A DNA stretch of 44,834 nt from an uncultured Acidimicrobiia bacterium (GCA_903921205.1 CAIXPF010000203.1:1-44834), one strand, 5' to 3'; shown: positions 33,298 to 43,291, numbered from the stretch's first letter. Notes: a model not told the origin generated them from the sequence alone. Translations and numbers: made by a program.

Positions 33298-36162
33298 ATG
33301 TCCAGCCCTGAGCACGCTGCAGACCGCACGGGGGCCGAGCTGCCCGAACATCGCTACACCGCCCGACTGGCCGAGCAGATCGAGCTCGCGTGGCAGGACC
33401 GATGGGACGAGCAATCGACCTTCGCCGCCCCCAACCCTGCCGGCCCCCTCGCCGGTGCCGCCGGCCGTGACGCCGATCGGCCCAAGCTGTTCGTCCTCGA
33501 CATGTTCCCCTACCCGTCGGGGACCGGTCTGCACGTCGGGCACCCGCTCGGCTACATCGGTACCGACGTCTACACCCGCTTCAAGCGGATGTGCGGCTAC
33601 AACGTGCTCTACACCATGGGCTTCGACGCCTTCGGCCTACCGGCCGAGCAACGGGCGGTGGAGACCGGTGAGCACCCGCGGGTGTCGACCGAGGCCAACG
33701 TCGCCAACATCAGCCGCCAGCTGCGCCGCCTCGGCCTCGGCCACGACCGGCGACGGGTGGTGTCCACCACCGACGTCGACTACTACCGCTGGACGCAGTG
33801 GATCTTCCTGCAGATCTTCAACAGCTGGTACGACCCGTCGCAGCGCAAGGCCCGGCCGATCACCGAGCTCGAGGCCGAGTTCGCCGTCGGATCCCGACCC
33901 ACGCCCGACGGAACGCCGTGGTCGGCCCTCGATCGCGCCGAGCAACTGCGGGTGCTCGACGGCTACCGCCTGGCCTACGTCGCGGATGCCCCGGTCAACT
34001 GGTGCCCCGGTCTGGGCACCGTGGTCGCCAACGAGGAGGTCACCGCCGACGGGCGATCCGACCGGGGCAACTTCCCGGTCTTCAAGCGCAACATGCGGCA
34101 GTGGCTCATGCGGATCACCGCCTACGCCGACCGGCTCGTCGACGATCTCGACACGCTCGACTGGCCCGATGCGATCAAGAGCATGCAGCGGAACTGGATC
34201 GGCCGCTCCCACGGCGCCCGGGTCGACTTCGGTTCGCCTGCCGGGCCGTTGACGGTGTTCACCACCCGGCCGGACACGCTCTTCGGGGCCACCTTCATGG
34301 TTCTGGCCCCCGAACACCCGCTTGTCGCCGCGCTCACCACCCAACAGTGGCCCGACGGCACCCGGCCGGCGTGGACCGGCGGCGCAGCGACCCCTGCCGA
34401 GGCGGTGTCGGCCTACCAGCGCGCTGCGCAGGCCAAGTCCTCGGTGTCCCGGCAGGAAACCAACCGCGACAAGACCGGCGTGTTCACCGGCAGCTTCGCC
34501 GTCAACCCGGTCAACGGCGCGCCGTTGCCGATCTTCATCGCCGACTACGTCCTGATGGACTACGGCACCGGGGCGATCATGGCCGTACCCGGCCAGGACG
34601 AGCGGGACTGGGCGTTCGCCGAGGCGTTCGACCTGCCCATCATCCGCACGGTGCAGCCGCCGCAGGGCTTCGACGGCAAGGCGTACATCGGCGACGGCCC
34701 GGCGGTGAACTCGTCGTTCCTCGACGGTCTCGGCATCGACGAGGCGAAGCAGCAGATCATCGCCTGGCTGGAGGAGCAGGGCTCCGGGCAGGGCACCATC
34801 ACGTACAAGCTGCGCGACTGGTTGTTCTCGCGCCAGCGCTACTGGGGGGAGCCCTTCCCCATCGTCTACGACGAGGACGGCATCGCCCACGCGTTGCCCG
34901 AATCGGTGCTGCCGGTCGAACTGCCCGACACCGACCAGTTCTCACCCCGCACCTTCGACGCCGACGACGAGTTCTCCAACCCGGAGTCGCCGCTGGACCG
35001 GCTCGGCGACTGGGTGACGGTCGAGATGGACCTCGGCGACGGACGCGGGACGCGTTCGTACCGCCGCGACACCAACGTCATGCCCCAGTGGGCCGGGTCG
35101 TGCTGGTACGAACTGCGCTATCTCGACCCCACCAACGACCAGGCCTTCGTCGACCCCGAGGTCGAGCGCTACTGGATGGGCCCCGACCCCGGCCGGCCCG
35201 GCCACCCCGGAGGTGCAGACCTCTACGTCGGCGGCGTCGAGCACGCCGTGTTGCACCTGCTCTACGCCCGGTTCTGGCACAAGGTGCTCCACGACCTCGG
35301 ACACGTGTCGTCGAGCGAACCGTTCTACCGCCTGTTCAACCAGGGCTACATCCTGGCGGCGGCGTACAAGGACGAGCGCGAGATCTACGTCGAGGCGACC
35401 GAGGTCAGCGAACGCGACGGCGCCTACTTCTACCAGGACCGTCCCGTCACCCGTGAGTACGGGAAGATGGGCAAGTCGCTGAAGAACGCGGTGACGCCCG
35501 ACGAGATGTACGACGCCTACGGGGCGGACACCCTGCGCATCTACGAGATGGCGATGGGCCCGATGGACGCGTCACGGCCGTGGGAGACCCGGGCGGTGCC
35601 CGGCGCCTACCGGCTGTTGCAGCGGATCTGGCGCAACATCGTGGATGAGGACGACGGCTCGGTCCGCCTCGCCGACGGCGACCCGTCGGAGGAGACCGCC
35701 AGGCTGTTGGCCCGGACCATCGAAGCCGTACGGGCCGACTACGACGGGTTGCGCTTCAACACCGCAGTGGCCCGCATCACCGAGCTCAACAACCACCTGA
35801 CCTCGATCGCCGCGACCGGCGGATTGCCCCGGACCGTGGCCGAGCAACTGGTGTTGCTGCTCGCGCCGCTGGCCCCGCACATCAGCGAGGAGCTGTGGGG
35901 CCGGCTGGGTCACCCCGCGAGCCTCACCTTCGAGCCGTTCCCGACGGCCGATCCGTCCCTGCTGGTGCAGGACACCGTCGAGGTCCCGGTTCAGGTCAAC
36001 GGCAAGGTGCGCAGCCGGCTCAGCGTTGCGGTGGACACCACCGCCGAGGCGCTCGAGGCCGCTGCCCGGGCCGACGCGAAGGTGGCCGAGCACCTCAGCG
36101 GGCGAACCGTGCGCAAGGTCGTCGTCGTAGCGGGCAAGCTGGTGAACTTCGTGGTGGGCTGA
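33298..36162 (+). CDS. leuS: Leucyl-tRNA synthetase
   Basis: 954 residues, class I synthetase. Seen: HIGH-like [10 protein letters not shown] after MFPYPSG (about residue 70-80), the editing CP1 insertion ([21 protein letters not shown] with the conserved Thr-rich pocket), QRYWGEPFP, and the KMSKS loop in the form [11 protein letters not shown], as common in actinobacteria, then the anticodon-binding and C-terminal domains ([12 protein letters not shown]). The ATG at 33298 has no Shine-Dalgarno; TACCGT at 33284-33289 suggests a near-leaderless transcript. The frame is open upstream but without conserved sequence. No T-box leader is visible. Confidence 0.96.
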   Translation: MSSPEHAADRTGAELPEHRYTARLAEQIELAWQDRWDEQSTFAAPNPAGPLAGAAGRDADRPKLFVLDMFPYPSGTGLHVGHPLGYIGTDVYTRFKRMCGYNVLYTMGFDAFGLPAEQRAVETGEHPRVSTEANVANISRQLRRLGLGHDRRRVVSTTDVDYYRWTQWIFLQIFNSWYDPSQRKARPITELEAEFAVGSRPTPDGTPWSALDRAEQLRVLDGYRLAYVADAPVNWCPGLGTVVANEEVTADGRSDRGNFPVFKRNMRQWLMRITAYADRLVDDLDTLDWPDAIKSMQRNWIGRSHGARVDFGSPAGPLTVFTTRPDTLFGATFMVLAPEHPLVAALTTQQWPDGTRPAWTGGAATPAEAVSAYQRAAQAKSSVSRQETNRDKTGVFTGSFAVNPVNGAPLPIFIADYVLMDYGTGAIMAVPGQDERDWAFAEAFDLPIIRTVQPPQGFDGKAYIGDGPAVNSSFLDGLGIDEAKQQIIAWLEEQGSGQGTITYKLRDWLFSRQRYWGEPFPIVYDEDGIAHALPESVLPVELPDTDQFSPRTFDADDEFSNPESPLDRLGDWVTVEMDLGDGRGTRSYRRDTNVMPQWAGSCWYELRYLDPTNDQAFVDPEVERYWMGPDPGRPGHPGGADLYVGGVEHAVLHLLYARFWHKVLHDLGHVSSSEPFYRLFNQGYILAAAYKDEREIYVEATEVSERDGAYFYQDRPVTREYGKMGKSLKNAVTPDEMYDAYGADTLRIYEMAMGPMDASRPWETRAVPGAYRLLQRIWRNIVDEDDGSVRLADGDPSEETARLLARTIEAVRADYDGLRFNTAVARITELNNHLTSIAATGGLPRTVAEQLVLLLAPLAPHISEELWGRLGHPASLTFEPFPTADPSLLVQDTVEVPVQVNGKVRSRLSVAVDTTAEALEAAARADAKVAEHLSGRTVRKVVVVAGKLVNFVVG

Positions 36163-36192
36163 CAGCCCGTCACGGCGCCGTGGCCCGGTCGC

Positions 36193-38034
36193 TCACGCGG
36201 CCGCGGTCAGTGCCGCCATGGCATCGGGCAGGCTCGACGCCAGCGAGGCGCTGAGCTGGTCGAGCATCGTCTCCTCGACCGTGCCGACCGGGGTCAGCAC
36301 CGAACCGGCGACGCCGACCAGGTGCGGGCTGCGGCGGGTACCGTCGGGCCCGCGGGCCGGCAGCAGGGCATGACCCGCCTGCCAGCGCAGCTGCTGCTGG
36401 ACGAGCGTGGCGCTGACGAAGGCCACCCAGTCGACCGGGCCGGCCGGGTTCAGCGCCGCGGTGTCGATGTGCAGACCGCTGACCACCGTGAGCGGCGGGC
36501 TGTCCTGCTCGCCGAGGATGAGGCGGTGCAGGTCGTCGAACCAGGCCGGCCCGGCTGCGGCACCCTCGCCGGGCGGCACGGCGATCGGTGCCACGGGCTG
36601 GACCGCCAGGCCGAGGCTGCCCAGCACCAGGCCGATCCGTTCGAGCCTGGGCAGCAGCGAGTCCTGGAGCGCCCCTTCGATGGCGGCTCGATGCTGGCCG
36701 ATCATCACGTCGGGTACGGACTGGCGGTTCACCAACAGGCGCATCGCCGCTGCAGCCGCTTCGAGCTCGGTGTCCAGCGACGCCACCTCGAGGGGCATCT
36801 CCTGGTCGGCCACCGTCCACAGGACCGACAGCGGCACCGCCCAGCGGGACTCCGACATCGGACGGATGCGGTCGCCCGGATACAGCACCAGGCCACGGCG
36901 GTACGCACGTGGGTGACGCCGTCGGAACGCATCGATTCCGGCGAACTCACCCGCGCCGGGGGCGATCGACGTGGAGATGCTCACCGGCACCACCTGGCCT
37001 GAGCCGTCCTCGAGCAGGAAGTCGACGTCGTACTGCGACGGCTTGGACCGCCAGAAGCTGATCTCGATCGGGTGCCGAGCCCATTCGTTCTGGGTGTACA
37101 GCTCGTTGGCCGCGAGGGTGCGCAGCACCAGCGCAGGCGACAACGAGGGTGCTCGACCTTCCATGGCGGCGAGCCCCGAGCTGAGGTAGCCACCGTCGCG
37201 CAGGTACACCCGGAGATGGCCTTCGCTGCGACGGAACCGGGTCCAGGACGCACTGAGCCGGACGAGCCCGATCGCCTCCATGGTCTCGAGAGCCACCTGC
37301 AGGTCGTTTGCACGCATGCCCAGCTCGGAGGCGTCACGGTCGAGGCTCACGAAGGCGTTCGGCCGTTCGAGCACCAGCTGCAGGATGCGCCGCAGCCGCG
37401 CCGACTCGGCGACCGGCACCGTGGCCAGGATCTGGTTGACGGTCTGGGTGTACCCGTCGGCGCGCAGGCCGGCGTCCTGCATCCCCACGAGGTCGGGCAG
37501 ACCACCGGCCAGGGCGATCTCGAGGTAGTCGGGGAGGTCGATCGCCTCGAAGGACCACTGGGCGGGGTCACCGGCGAACGCCGCCGGGATGAGCCGACTG
37601 ATGCGGTCGCGCAGCTCGCCCTGGGTCAGCGAGCTGAGGCGCACCTTGGGCAACCGGCTCGGTGAGGACGACCGGGCCACCTCGAGCATGCCACCGGCGG
37701 ACGCGACAGCCAGCAGGGCGCCCGGGGACTTCACCCGGTCGGCGTACGCCTCGAGCTCGGTGACGAGCACCGGCAGCAGGTGGACGTCGTCGAGGATGGT
37801 CGACGGTGGCAGGCCCCCGAGGAACCCGGCGGGGTCAGCGATGGCCGCGCGTCTCGCCGCATCGTCCTTGCCGAGGTCGATGTAGGCGCCGGGTCGGGCG
37901 AAGGCCCGTCGGGCGATCGTGGACTTCCCGACGTGATCGGGGCCGATGAGCATCACCACCGGATGACGGGCCAGAGCGCGCGAGAGCGCGTCGGTTACCC
38001 CGCGTCGCTGCTCTCCCCACTCGGATTCGGCCAT
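36193..38034 (-). CDS. AAA ATPase of DUF4143-like architecture with extra C-terminal domain
   Basis: 613 residues, a protein I cannot assign to a named system. Seen: Walker A GPDHVGKST (31-39), Walker B STILDDVH (78-85), a sensor-like LLAVASAGG, then a winged-helix region (LRRILQLVLERPNAFVSLDRDASELGMR area), as in AAA_14/DUF4143 proteins. Next, EISFWRSKPSQYDVDFLLED...VVPVSIS (324-354) has the shape of the family's PD-(D/E)XK nuclease-like domain, but the final E-x-K is S-I-S, so cleavage is unlikely. About 250 more residues follow with no recognised motif. AAGGAG lies 12 bases before the ATG. Family members are often stand-alone and of unknown role. Confidence 0.65.
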   Translation of the reverse strand: MAESEWGEQRRGVTDALSRALARHPVVMLIGPDHVGKSTIARRAFARPGAYIDLGKDDAARRAAIADPAGFLGGLPPSTILDDVHLLPVLVTELEAYADRVKSPGALLAVASAGGMLEVARSSSPSRLPKVRLSSLTQGELRDRISRLIPAAFAGDPAQWSFEAIDLPDYLEIALAGGLPDLVGMQDAGLRADGYTQTVNQILATVPVAESARLRRILQLVLERPNAFVSLDRDASELGMRANDLQVALETMEAIGLVRLSASWTRFRRSEGHLRVYLRDGGYLSSGLAAMEGRAPSLSPALVLRTLAANELYTQNEWARHPIEISFWRSKPSQYDVDFLLEDGSGQVVPVSISTSIAPGAGEFAGIDAFRRRHPRAYRRGLVLYPGDRIRPMSESRWAVPLSVLWTVADQEMPLEVASLDTELEAAAAAMRLLVNRQSVPDVMIGQHRAAIEGALQDSLLPRLERIGLVLGSLGLAVQPVAPIAVPPGEGAAAGPAWFDDLHRLILGEQDSPPLTVVSGLHIDTAALNPAGPVDWVAFVSATLVQQQLRWQAGHALLPARGPDGTRRSPHLVGVAGSVLTPVGTVEETMLDQLSASLASSLPDAMAALTAAA

Positions 38035-38120
38035 CGGGCTGGTGGACTCCTTGTTAGATCACCGAACATGGTTTCGGTCGACAAGGGGCCCACATTGAGC
38101 CGCGCGTCCCACAAGCTGGC

Positions 38121-38132
38121 TACATTCCGGCC
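38121..38132 (+). promoter_or_regulatory. -10 box of a leaderless enoyl-CoA hydratase mRNA
   Basis: TACATT (38121-38126) is followed by six bases and then the ATG at 38133; no Shine-Dalgarno exists in between. The predicted transcription start coincides with the start codon. Confidence 0.5.
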
Positions 38133-38942
38133 ATGGCCGACCTGAAGCTCTACGAAAAGTACGAACATCTCCTGTTCGAGCGACGTGACCACGGGATCCT
38201 GTGGATCACCATCAACCGCCCGGAACGGTTCAACGCCACCAACAACCGGCTGCACTGGGAGCTGTCCAAGGTGTGGCTGGACATCGGCGAGGACCCCGAC
38301 ACCTTGGTCGCGGTGATCACCGGTGCGGGACAGGCCTTCTCGGCCGGCGGCGACTTCGAGCTGATCGAGGAGCAGATCGGCAACTTCAACCGCATCCAGG
38401 AGGTGGCCAAGGAGGCTGCCGACATCGTCTACAACATCGCCGACTGCCCCAAGACGGTGATCTCGGCCATCAACGGGGTGGCGGTCGGAGCAGGACTGGT
38501 CGTGGCACTCATGGCCGACATCTCCTTCATGGCCCAGGAGGCCCGCATCACCGACGGCCACACCCGCCTCGGGGTCGCCGCGGGGGACCACGCCGTGATC
38601 CTGTGGCCGCTGCTGTGCGGCTTGGCCAAGGCCCGCTATTACCTCATGACCTGCGATTTCGTCGACGGCGTCGAGGCCGAGCGCATCGGCCTGGTCAGCA
38701 AGGCGGTTCCCCGCGCCGAGCTCGAGGCGGCGGCGATGGAATGTGCGGTCAAGCTGGCCACCGGCCCGCAGTCGGCGATCCGCTGGACCAAGCGCAGCCT
38801 CAACCTGTGGCTGAAGCAGGCGGCACCGAACTTCGAGGCCTCGCTGGCCTACGAGATGCTCGGGTTCTTCTCCGACGATGTCCGCGAGGGAGCCAGCGCC
38901 CTGCAGGAACGACGCCCGCCGCAGTTCCCCTCGGCCGGCTGA
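38133..38942 (+). CDS. Enoyl-CoA hydratase/isomerase family protein
   Basis: 269-residue crotonase-fold enzyme acting on acyl-CoA thioesters. Seen: [14 protein letters not shown] start of the fold, the oxyanion-hole motif [13 protein letters not shown] (about 66-78), [19 protein letters not shown] (second oxyanion Gly), and [19 protein letters not shown]. At the usual catalytic Glu site near residue 150, the sequence GVAAGDHA lacks the Glu of classical hydratases; a different crotonase reaction is possible. It diverges from the ATPase gene and converges on the DUF4190-like gene. Confidence 0.87.
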   Translation: MADLKLYEKYEHLLFERRDHGILWITINRPERFNATNNRLHWELSKVWLDIGEDPDTLVAVITGAGQAFSAGGDFELIEEQIGNFNRIQEVAKEAADIVYNIADCPKTVISAINGVAVGAGLVVALMADISFMAQEARITDGHTRLGVAAGDHAVILWPLLCGLAKARYYLMTCDFVDGVEAERIGLVSKAVPRAELEAAAMECAVKLATGPQSAIRWTKRSLNLWLKQAAPNFEASLAYEMLGFFSDDVREGASALQERRPPQFPSAG

Positions 38943-38979
38943 TCGAGCCCTCCCACGACCGGGGCCGGCGGGACGGCAC

Positions 38980-38998
38980 CGGACCGCACAGCGGTCCG
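38980..38998. terminator. Bidirectional stem-loop between convergent genes
   Basis: CGGACCGC, loop ACA, GCGGTCCG: eight perfect pairs between the enoyl-CoA hydratase stop (38942) and the DUF4190-like stop (39017). No T-run. Confidence 0.5.
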
Positions 38999-39016
38999 CC
39001 CCACCGCCGGCTCCGG

Positions 39017-40105
39017 TCAGTTCAGATAGTTGTTGACCTCGGTAATCCTGCAGGTCACGCTGGCCGACGCAGGAACGAAGCCGTCCACCGACCAGGTGTC
39101 GACCTCACCCGCCGGCACGTCGAACACCAACGTGTCGCCTTCGTCGAGCACACTTCCGGACCGGATGAACTCGACCACCACCTCGAAGTTGAGATCCCGA
39201 TCCGACCGGTTCTCGATACTGCCCGAGGCGGTGGCGGCGCCCGTTGCGCTCACCGTGCAGTCGTCCAGGGAGATGTCGTAGGTCGAGCGATCGGCCGGGC
39301 CGACGGCGGACTCGAGGCCGTCCGTCGCGTTGGAGATGGTCTGCGCCAGGGCGAACCAGGTTCCGAGCCCCATCAGCATGCTGAGCACTCCGAGGATGAT
39401 CCCGGCGATCGCCTGTCCTCGTCGGGCACCGCCGCGCTCCTTGGCCCGGCCGAGGCCGACCACGCCGAGCACCACGGCCACGATGCCGCCGACGAAGGCC
39501 ATGCAGAGCGCGAGCGAGACGATGCCGACCACCAGCGACGCAGTGGCTGCACCATTGCCCTGCGTGGCGAGGCCGCCGGGCGGCGGAGCCATCCAACCTC
39601 CGGCCGGCGGTGGATAGCCCGGCCCCGGCCCGTACGGCGCTTGCGGGCCGGCGAACCCAGGCCCCGGCCCGTAGCCAGGCCCCGGCCCGTACGGCGGTTG
39701 CGATCCGGTCGGCGGCACGGGCCCGCTGCCCGGCTGCGGGGGGACCATGCCACCGCCAGGCGCGTACGGCGGAGGCACGACAGCGGCCGGCGGGAACATA
39801 CCCGGACCGGACGGTGGGACGACCCCACCGGACTGGACGGGATCGGGCATGGGCGGCGGCGGCGTGACCACCGGCGGCTGATCGCCCGGTTGCTGGGCCG
39901 ATGGCGGCGACAGCGGGAACTGCCCGGGCGGCAGAACCGGCGGGGCGGGCGGGGCGGGCGGGAGCAACGGCTCAGCCGACTGCAGCACCCAGCCCGTCGG
40001 CGGCGGCCCGACGGGGGTGGTGGGCTCCGCTGCCGGGAGGCCCTCGGCCGTCGGCACGGCATCGGCCGACTCGCCGGGAACCGGGGTTTCGGGTTGATCG
40101 CTCAC
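39017..40105 (-). CDS. Proline-rich DUF4190-like membrane protein
   Basis: 362 residues. The N-terminal half (about 1-180) is a low-complexity Pro/Gly stretch with repeated PYGPGPGYGPGPG-like units. Two membrane helices then flank a short basic loop (ATASLVVGIVSLALCMAFVGGIVAVVLGVVGL and GQAIAGIILGVLSMLMGLGTWFALA regions, about 185-255), as in DUF4190. The C-terminal outer domain (about 270-362) has two cysteines and a beta-rich FxxE-type fold reminiscent of DUF4352-like domains. The GTG at 40105 has GAAGGG upstream; the frame stays open to 40270 across the tRNA, antisense. Likely a cell-surface protein of unknown role. Confidence 0.75.
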   Translation of the reverse strand: MSDQPETPVPGESADAVPTAEGLPAAEPTTPVGPPPTGWVLQSAEPLLPPAPPAPPVLPPGQFPLSPPSAQQPGDQPPVVTPPPPMPDPVQSGGVVPPSGPGMFPPAAVVPPPYAPGGGMVPPQPGSGPVPPTGSQPPYGPGPGYGPGPGFAGPQAPYGPGPGYPPPAGGWMAPPPGGLATQGNGAATASLVVGIVSLALCMAFVGGIVAVVLGVVGLGRAKERGGARRGQAIAGIILGVLSMLMGLGTWFALAQTISNATDGLESAVGPADRSTYDISLDDCTVSATGAATASGSIENRSDRDLNFEVVVEFIRSGSVLDEGDTLVFDVPAGEVDTWSVDGFVPASASVTCRITEVNNYLN

Positions 40106-40228
40106 TGCTTCGCACCCTTCACCTGGGACGTTGCCCGACTGTACCCGCCGACCCGGCAGCCCCGGTTGATCGAGTGGGATCCGGTTTGCGGTTCGGGCAT
40201 CCGGACCTGGTAACGTAACTGCCCGCAC

Positions 40229-40301
40229 GGGGCTATAGCTCAGGTGGAAGAGCGCTTGCATGGCATGCAAGAGGTCGAGGGTTCAAGTCCCTCTAGCTCC
40301 A
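40229..40301 (+). tRNA. tRNA-Ala (anticodon GGC)
   Basis: 73 bases fold into a full cloverleaf: acceptor GGGGCTA/TAGCTCC with the G3-U70 pair that identifies alanine tRNA, D arm GCTC/GAGC, anticodon stem CTTGC/GCAAG with loop ATGGCAT (anticodon GGC), variable loop AGGTC, T arm GAGGG/CCCTC with TTCAAGT, discriminator A. The 3' CCA is not encoded. CCCC-TTC-GGGG at 40409-40419 is a weak downstream stem. Confidence 0.97.
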
Positions 40302-40462
40302 CCCCGTTCGCCCGGCACTGCCGTGGTGACATGACGAAGGCCCTCTCGTTCGAACCTCCGGCGCCGATCGCCGGGTACCCGGGCGTGAGGGCTTTGCCCG
40401 TTGCGGAGCCCCTTCGGGGACGATCCCGCCCGAGGCTCGCGGGAGCACCCGTCGTTGGGTAC

Positions 40463-40490
40463 TCAAGTGGCCAGGAGCCTGCGTCGATGC
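40463..40490 (+). promoter_or_regulatory. Sigma28/WhiG-like promoter of the GGDEF-EAL gene
   Basis: TCAA (40463-40466), 16 bases, then GTCGATGC (40483-40490) resembles the FliA/WhiG pattern TAAA-N15/16-GCCGATAA (three of four and five of eight matches). The GTG start codon at 40498 lies seven bases after it, where transcription would begin, and there is no Shine-Dalgarno. Confidence 0.45.
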
Positions 40491-40497
40491 ACCCGGC

Positions 40498-42492
40498 GTG
40501 AGGCGACAGGCTGACGCATGGCGATTGTTCGGCTGCTACGCGCTGGCCAGCGCCATCCCCGTGGTCGCCCTCGGCTTTGCCCTGAGCCGCATGTACCAGG
40601 CCCAGATGGAAACCCGGGCCCTCGACCAGGCCGCGAGCGAGGCAGCCGCCATCGCCGACGCCGGCATCCGGCCGATCCTCGGGGACCGCGCCCTCTCGGC
40701 CGGGATCAGTGCCGAACAACGCCCGCTGCTGATGGCCACCACCGAGCCGCTGCTGGAGTCCGGGACCGTGCTGCGACTGCGGCTGCGCGACCTCAGCGAT
40801 GTCGTGGTGTTCGACGCCGCCGATCCCACGGTGCAACCGTACGGCTCACCCGACGACGAGGCAGCGGAGGCCGCTGCGGGTGAGACGACGCGCAAGGTCA
40901 CCCGGATGAACGCCGACGAGGTCGACTCGGCCAGCGCGGTCGGTGTCCGCGCCGTCGAGGCCTATCTGCCCTTGCACGGCTCGGGTCCTGACGGCCCGGT
41001 GATCGGCGTGCTCGAGATCTACCTGCCCTACGCCCCGATCGCCGAGGCCTTCACCTCCTCGAGCCACGCCATGATCGCGCTGATCGCCGCCGGGCTGACC
41101 GCGCTGTGGCTCGCCCTCGGGGCGATCACCTACTCGGTCATGCGCCGGCTCCGTCGCAGCGCGGCGCAGAACGAGTACCTCGCGCTGCACGACGCCCTGA
41201 CCGGCCTGCCCAACCGGCGCCTGTTCCACGACCGGGTCCGACATGCCGTGGCTGCGGCCGGGCGATCGGGGGCGACGGTGTGTGTGGCGGTGGTCGACCT
41301 GAACCGTTTCAAGGCCATCAACGACGCGCTCGGCCACCACAACGGTGACCGCTACCTGCGGCACATCGGTGCGGTCATCGGTTCGGTCCTCCGGCCGGGC
41401 GACACGGTCGCCCGCCTCGCCGGAAACGAGTTCGGCGTGCTGCTCACCTCCTCCCCCGCCGACGCCCTCGCGGTCGTCGACCGGTTCTGCGACGCGTTCG
41501 CCGACGACGTCGACCTCGATGGCATCCCCGTCAGCTCCGAGGCGAGCGTCGGGCTGGCCTGCTGGCCCGACGATTCCACCGACGTGGAGCAACTGCTGCA
41601 CTGCGCCGACCTGGCCATGTACGCCGCCAAGCAGACCCACTCGGCGGTCGTGCGCTACAGCGTCGAGCTCGCGCCGTTCAGCCCGGCCCGCCTCGCGCTC
41701 GTCAGCGAGCTCCGCCATGCCATCGATGCCGACGAACTGGTGCTGCACTACCAACCGAAGCTGAACCTCCGCACCGCCGAGGTCACCAGCGTGGAAGCGC
41801 TCATCCGCTGGCAGCATCCGACAAGGGGGCTGCTGGCACCGATCGAGTTCCTCGAGATCGCGGAGTCGACCGGCCTCATCGACCCGCTCACCGACTGGGT
41901 CCTGCGCCACGCGGTCGAGCAGATCGTCACCTGGCGGCGATCCGGCATCGAACTGGCCGTCGCCGTGAACATCTCGGCGCGGAACCTGCGTAACGAACGG
42001 TTGCCCGACTCGATCATCGAGCTCCTGCAGTTCCACGACCTGCCTACGGGGTCGTTGGAGATCGAGCTCACCGAGACGGCGCTCCTCGCCGAACCCGAAC
42101 GGGCCAGGGCGATACTGCAGCGCCTGCACGACCACGGTGTGCGCGTCTCGCTCGACGACTTCGGGCAGGGCTACACCTCACTCGCCCAGCTCGGGACCCT
42201 GCCACTCACCGAGCTGAAGATCGACCGGGCGTTCGTGTCCGACATGCTGCGCAACGCCAAGGACCACACCATCGTCACGACCCTCATCGACCTGGCACAC
42301 AACCTCGACCTGCACGTCACCGCCGAGGGCGCAGAACAGACCGATGCGGTCACCGAGCTCGCCGGGCTGGGCTGCGACAACGCGCAGGGCTATGCCCTCA
42401 GCGCGCCGCTTCCGGCGGCCGATCTCGAACAGTGGCTGCAGACCGCCAAGCGGTATGCCCGCAGCGCCGGGATGACCGACGCCGGCCGTTGA
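40498..42492 (+). CDS. Membrane c-di-GMP phosphodiesterase with degenerate GGDEF and intact EAL domain
   Basis: 664 residues. Two membrane helices (about 10-30 and 191-215) flank an extracytoplasmic sensor region (31-190) with no named domain. The GGDEF domain (about 225-390) has DLNRFKAIND, but the active site reads AGNEF (308-312), so cyclase activity is doubtful. The inhibitory-site RxxD (RPGD, 299-302) sits at the canonical five-residue distance and is intact. The EAL domain is complete: EALIRW (433-438), NISARNL, ELTETALL, DDFGQGYTS (553-561), LKID (573-576) and AEGAE (609-613). It should hydrolyse c-di-GMP, with GGDEF perhaps as a nucleotide sensor. Confidence 0.92.
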   Translation: MRRQADAWRLFGCYALASAIPVVALGFALSRMYQAQMETRALDQAASEAAAIADAGIRPILGDRALSAGISAEQRPLLMATTEPLLESGTVLRLRLRDLSDVVVFDAADPTVQPYGSPDDEAAEAAAGETTRKVTRMNADEVDSASAVGVRAVEAYLPLHGSGPDGPVIGVLEIYLPYAPIAEAFTSSSHAMIALIAAGLTALWLALGAITYSVMRRLRRSAAQNEYLALHDALTGLPNRRLFHDRVRHAVAAAGRSGATVCVAVVDLNRFKAINDALGHHNGDRYLRHIGAVIGSVLRPGDTVARLAGNEFGVLLTSSPADALAVVDRFCDAFADDVDLDGIPVSSEASVGLACWPDDSTDVEQLLHCADLAMYAAKQTHSAVVRYSVELAPFSPARLALVSELRHAIDADELVLHYQPKLNLRTAEVTSVEALIRWQHPTRGLLAPIEFLEIAESTGLIDPLTDWVLRHAVEQIVTWRRSGIELAVAVNISARNLRNERLPDSIIELLQFHDLPTGSLEIELTETALLAEPERARAILQRLHDHGVRVSLDDFGQGYTSLAQLGTLPLTELKIDRAFVSDMLRNAKDHTIVTTLIDLAHNLDLHVTAEGAEQTDAVTELAGLGCDNAQGYALSAPLPAADLEQWLQTAKRYARSAGMTDAGR

Positions 42493-42556
42493 GACCCGAT
42501 GAGCGGGCAACCGATGGGCCCGGTCCGGACCGCCACGGCCACCGGTACCCGTGAGC

Positions 42557-43291
42557 TCACACGATGGCGTGACCGAAGAAGGTCCGCTGCGGGGCCAGGG
42601 TTCGCCAGGCCACCAACGCGGCGGCGTAGGCCGGGCAGATCAGCATGATCGCCACCGCCCAGGCCGGCGCATGCGGATAGACCGCTGACATCCACACGAA
42701 GGTCAGCAGGTACACCGCCGTGAGCGAGAGCGTCAGCCGGCGTAGTGCCTGGACCCGCACCAGGTGGGGGAACTTCAGGTCGGTGAGCTGCAGCCCGCAG
42801 AACAGCAACGAGACCACCATGTTGGTGCGCGGCCCGGTCCCGAGCAGCACGAAGGTGGGGATCACCACGTTCCACATCGCCGGGAACCCGTTGAACCAGG
42901 CGTCGCAGGTCTCCTGGTCGGAGCGGGCGAACCACAGGGCGCTGGTCAGCAGGATGAGTCCGGCGAAGAACATCGTCCATCGGGCGGGGACGAGGTGCAG
43001 CTGGATGAGCAGCTCGACCGGGACCACCACGCAGGTGACGTAGTCGACCACCAGGTCGAGGGTGCGGCCGTCGATGTGCGGGGCCTTCGAGGCCGTGTCG
43101 TAACGCCGGGCGATGGGTCCGTCGACCCCGTCGAGGACCTGGCAGACGATGAGCCACAGCAGGGCGGCACGCACATTGCCGTCGATGACCCGCTGCAGCG
43201 CGATCAGACCGGCGATCGCTCCGCTGGCAGTGAGGAGGTGCACGAGGGTTCCCGTGCGATGGTCTCGGGTGGCGGTGGCGCGGGCGAGCAC
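42557..43291 (-). CDS. pcs: CDP-alcohol phosphatidyltransferase, probable phosphatidylcholine synthase
   Basis: 244 residues, about six to eight membrane helices. The family motif is complete: DGVDGPIARR, ten residues, then DGRTLDLVVDY, i.e. D-G-x2-A-R...G-x3-D-x3-D. Beyond that, VDYVTCVVVPVELL and WFNGFPAMWNVV closely resemble bacterial Pcs, which joins choline directly to CDP-diacylglycerol. This makes Pcs the best call over phosphatidylglycerophosphate or phosphatidylinositol synthase. The GTG start follows TAGATT by six bases (leaderless pattern). No choline uptake gene is adjacent; assignment rests on remembered family motifs. Confidence 0.75.
   Translation of the reverse strand: MLARATATRDHRTGTLVHLLTASGAIAGLIALQRVIDGNVRAALLWLIVCQVLDGVDGPIARRYDTASKAPHIDGRTLDLVVDYVTCVVVPVELLIQLHLVPARWTMFFAGLILLTSALWFARSDQETCDAWFNGFPAMWNVVIPTFVLLGTGPRTNMVVSLLFCGLQLTDLKFPHLVRVQALRRLTLSLTAVYLLTFVWMSAVYPHAPAWAVAIMLICPAYAAALVAWRTLAPQRTFFGHAIV

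Noticed and set aside
40302-40497. Integration site next to the tRNA gene
   Set aside because: No repeat of the tRNA 3' end downstream and no integrase; the gap leads straight into the GGDEF-EAL promoter.
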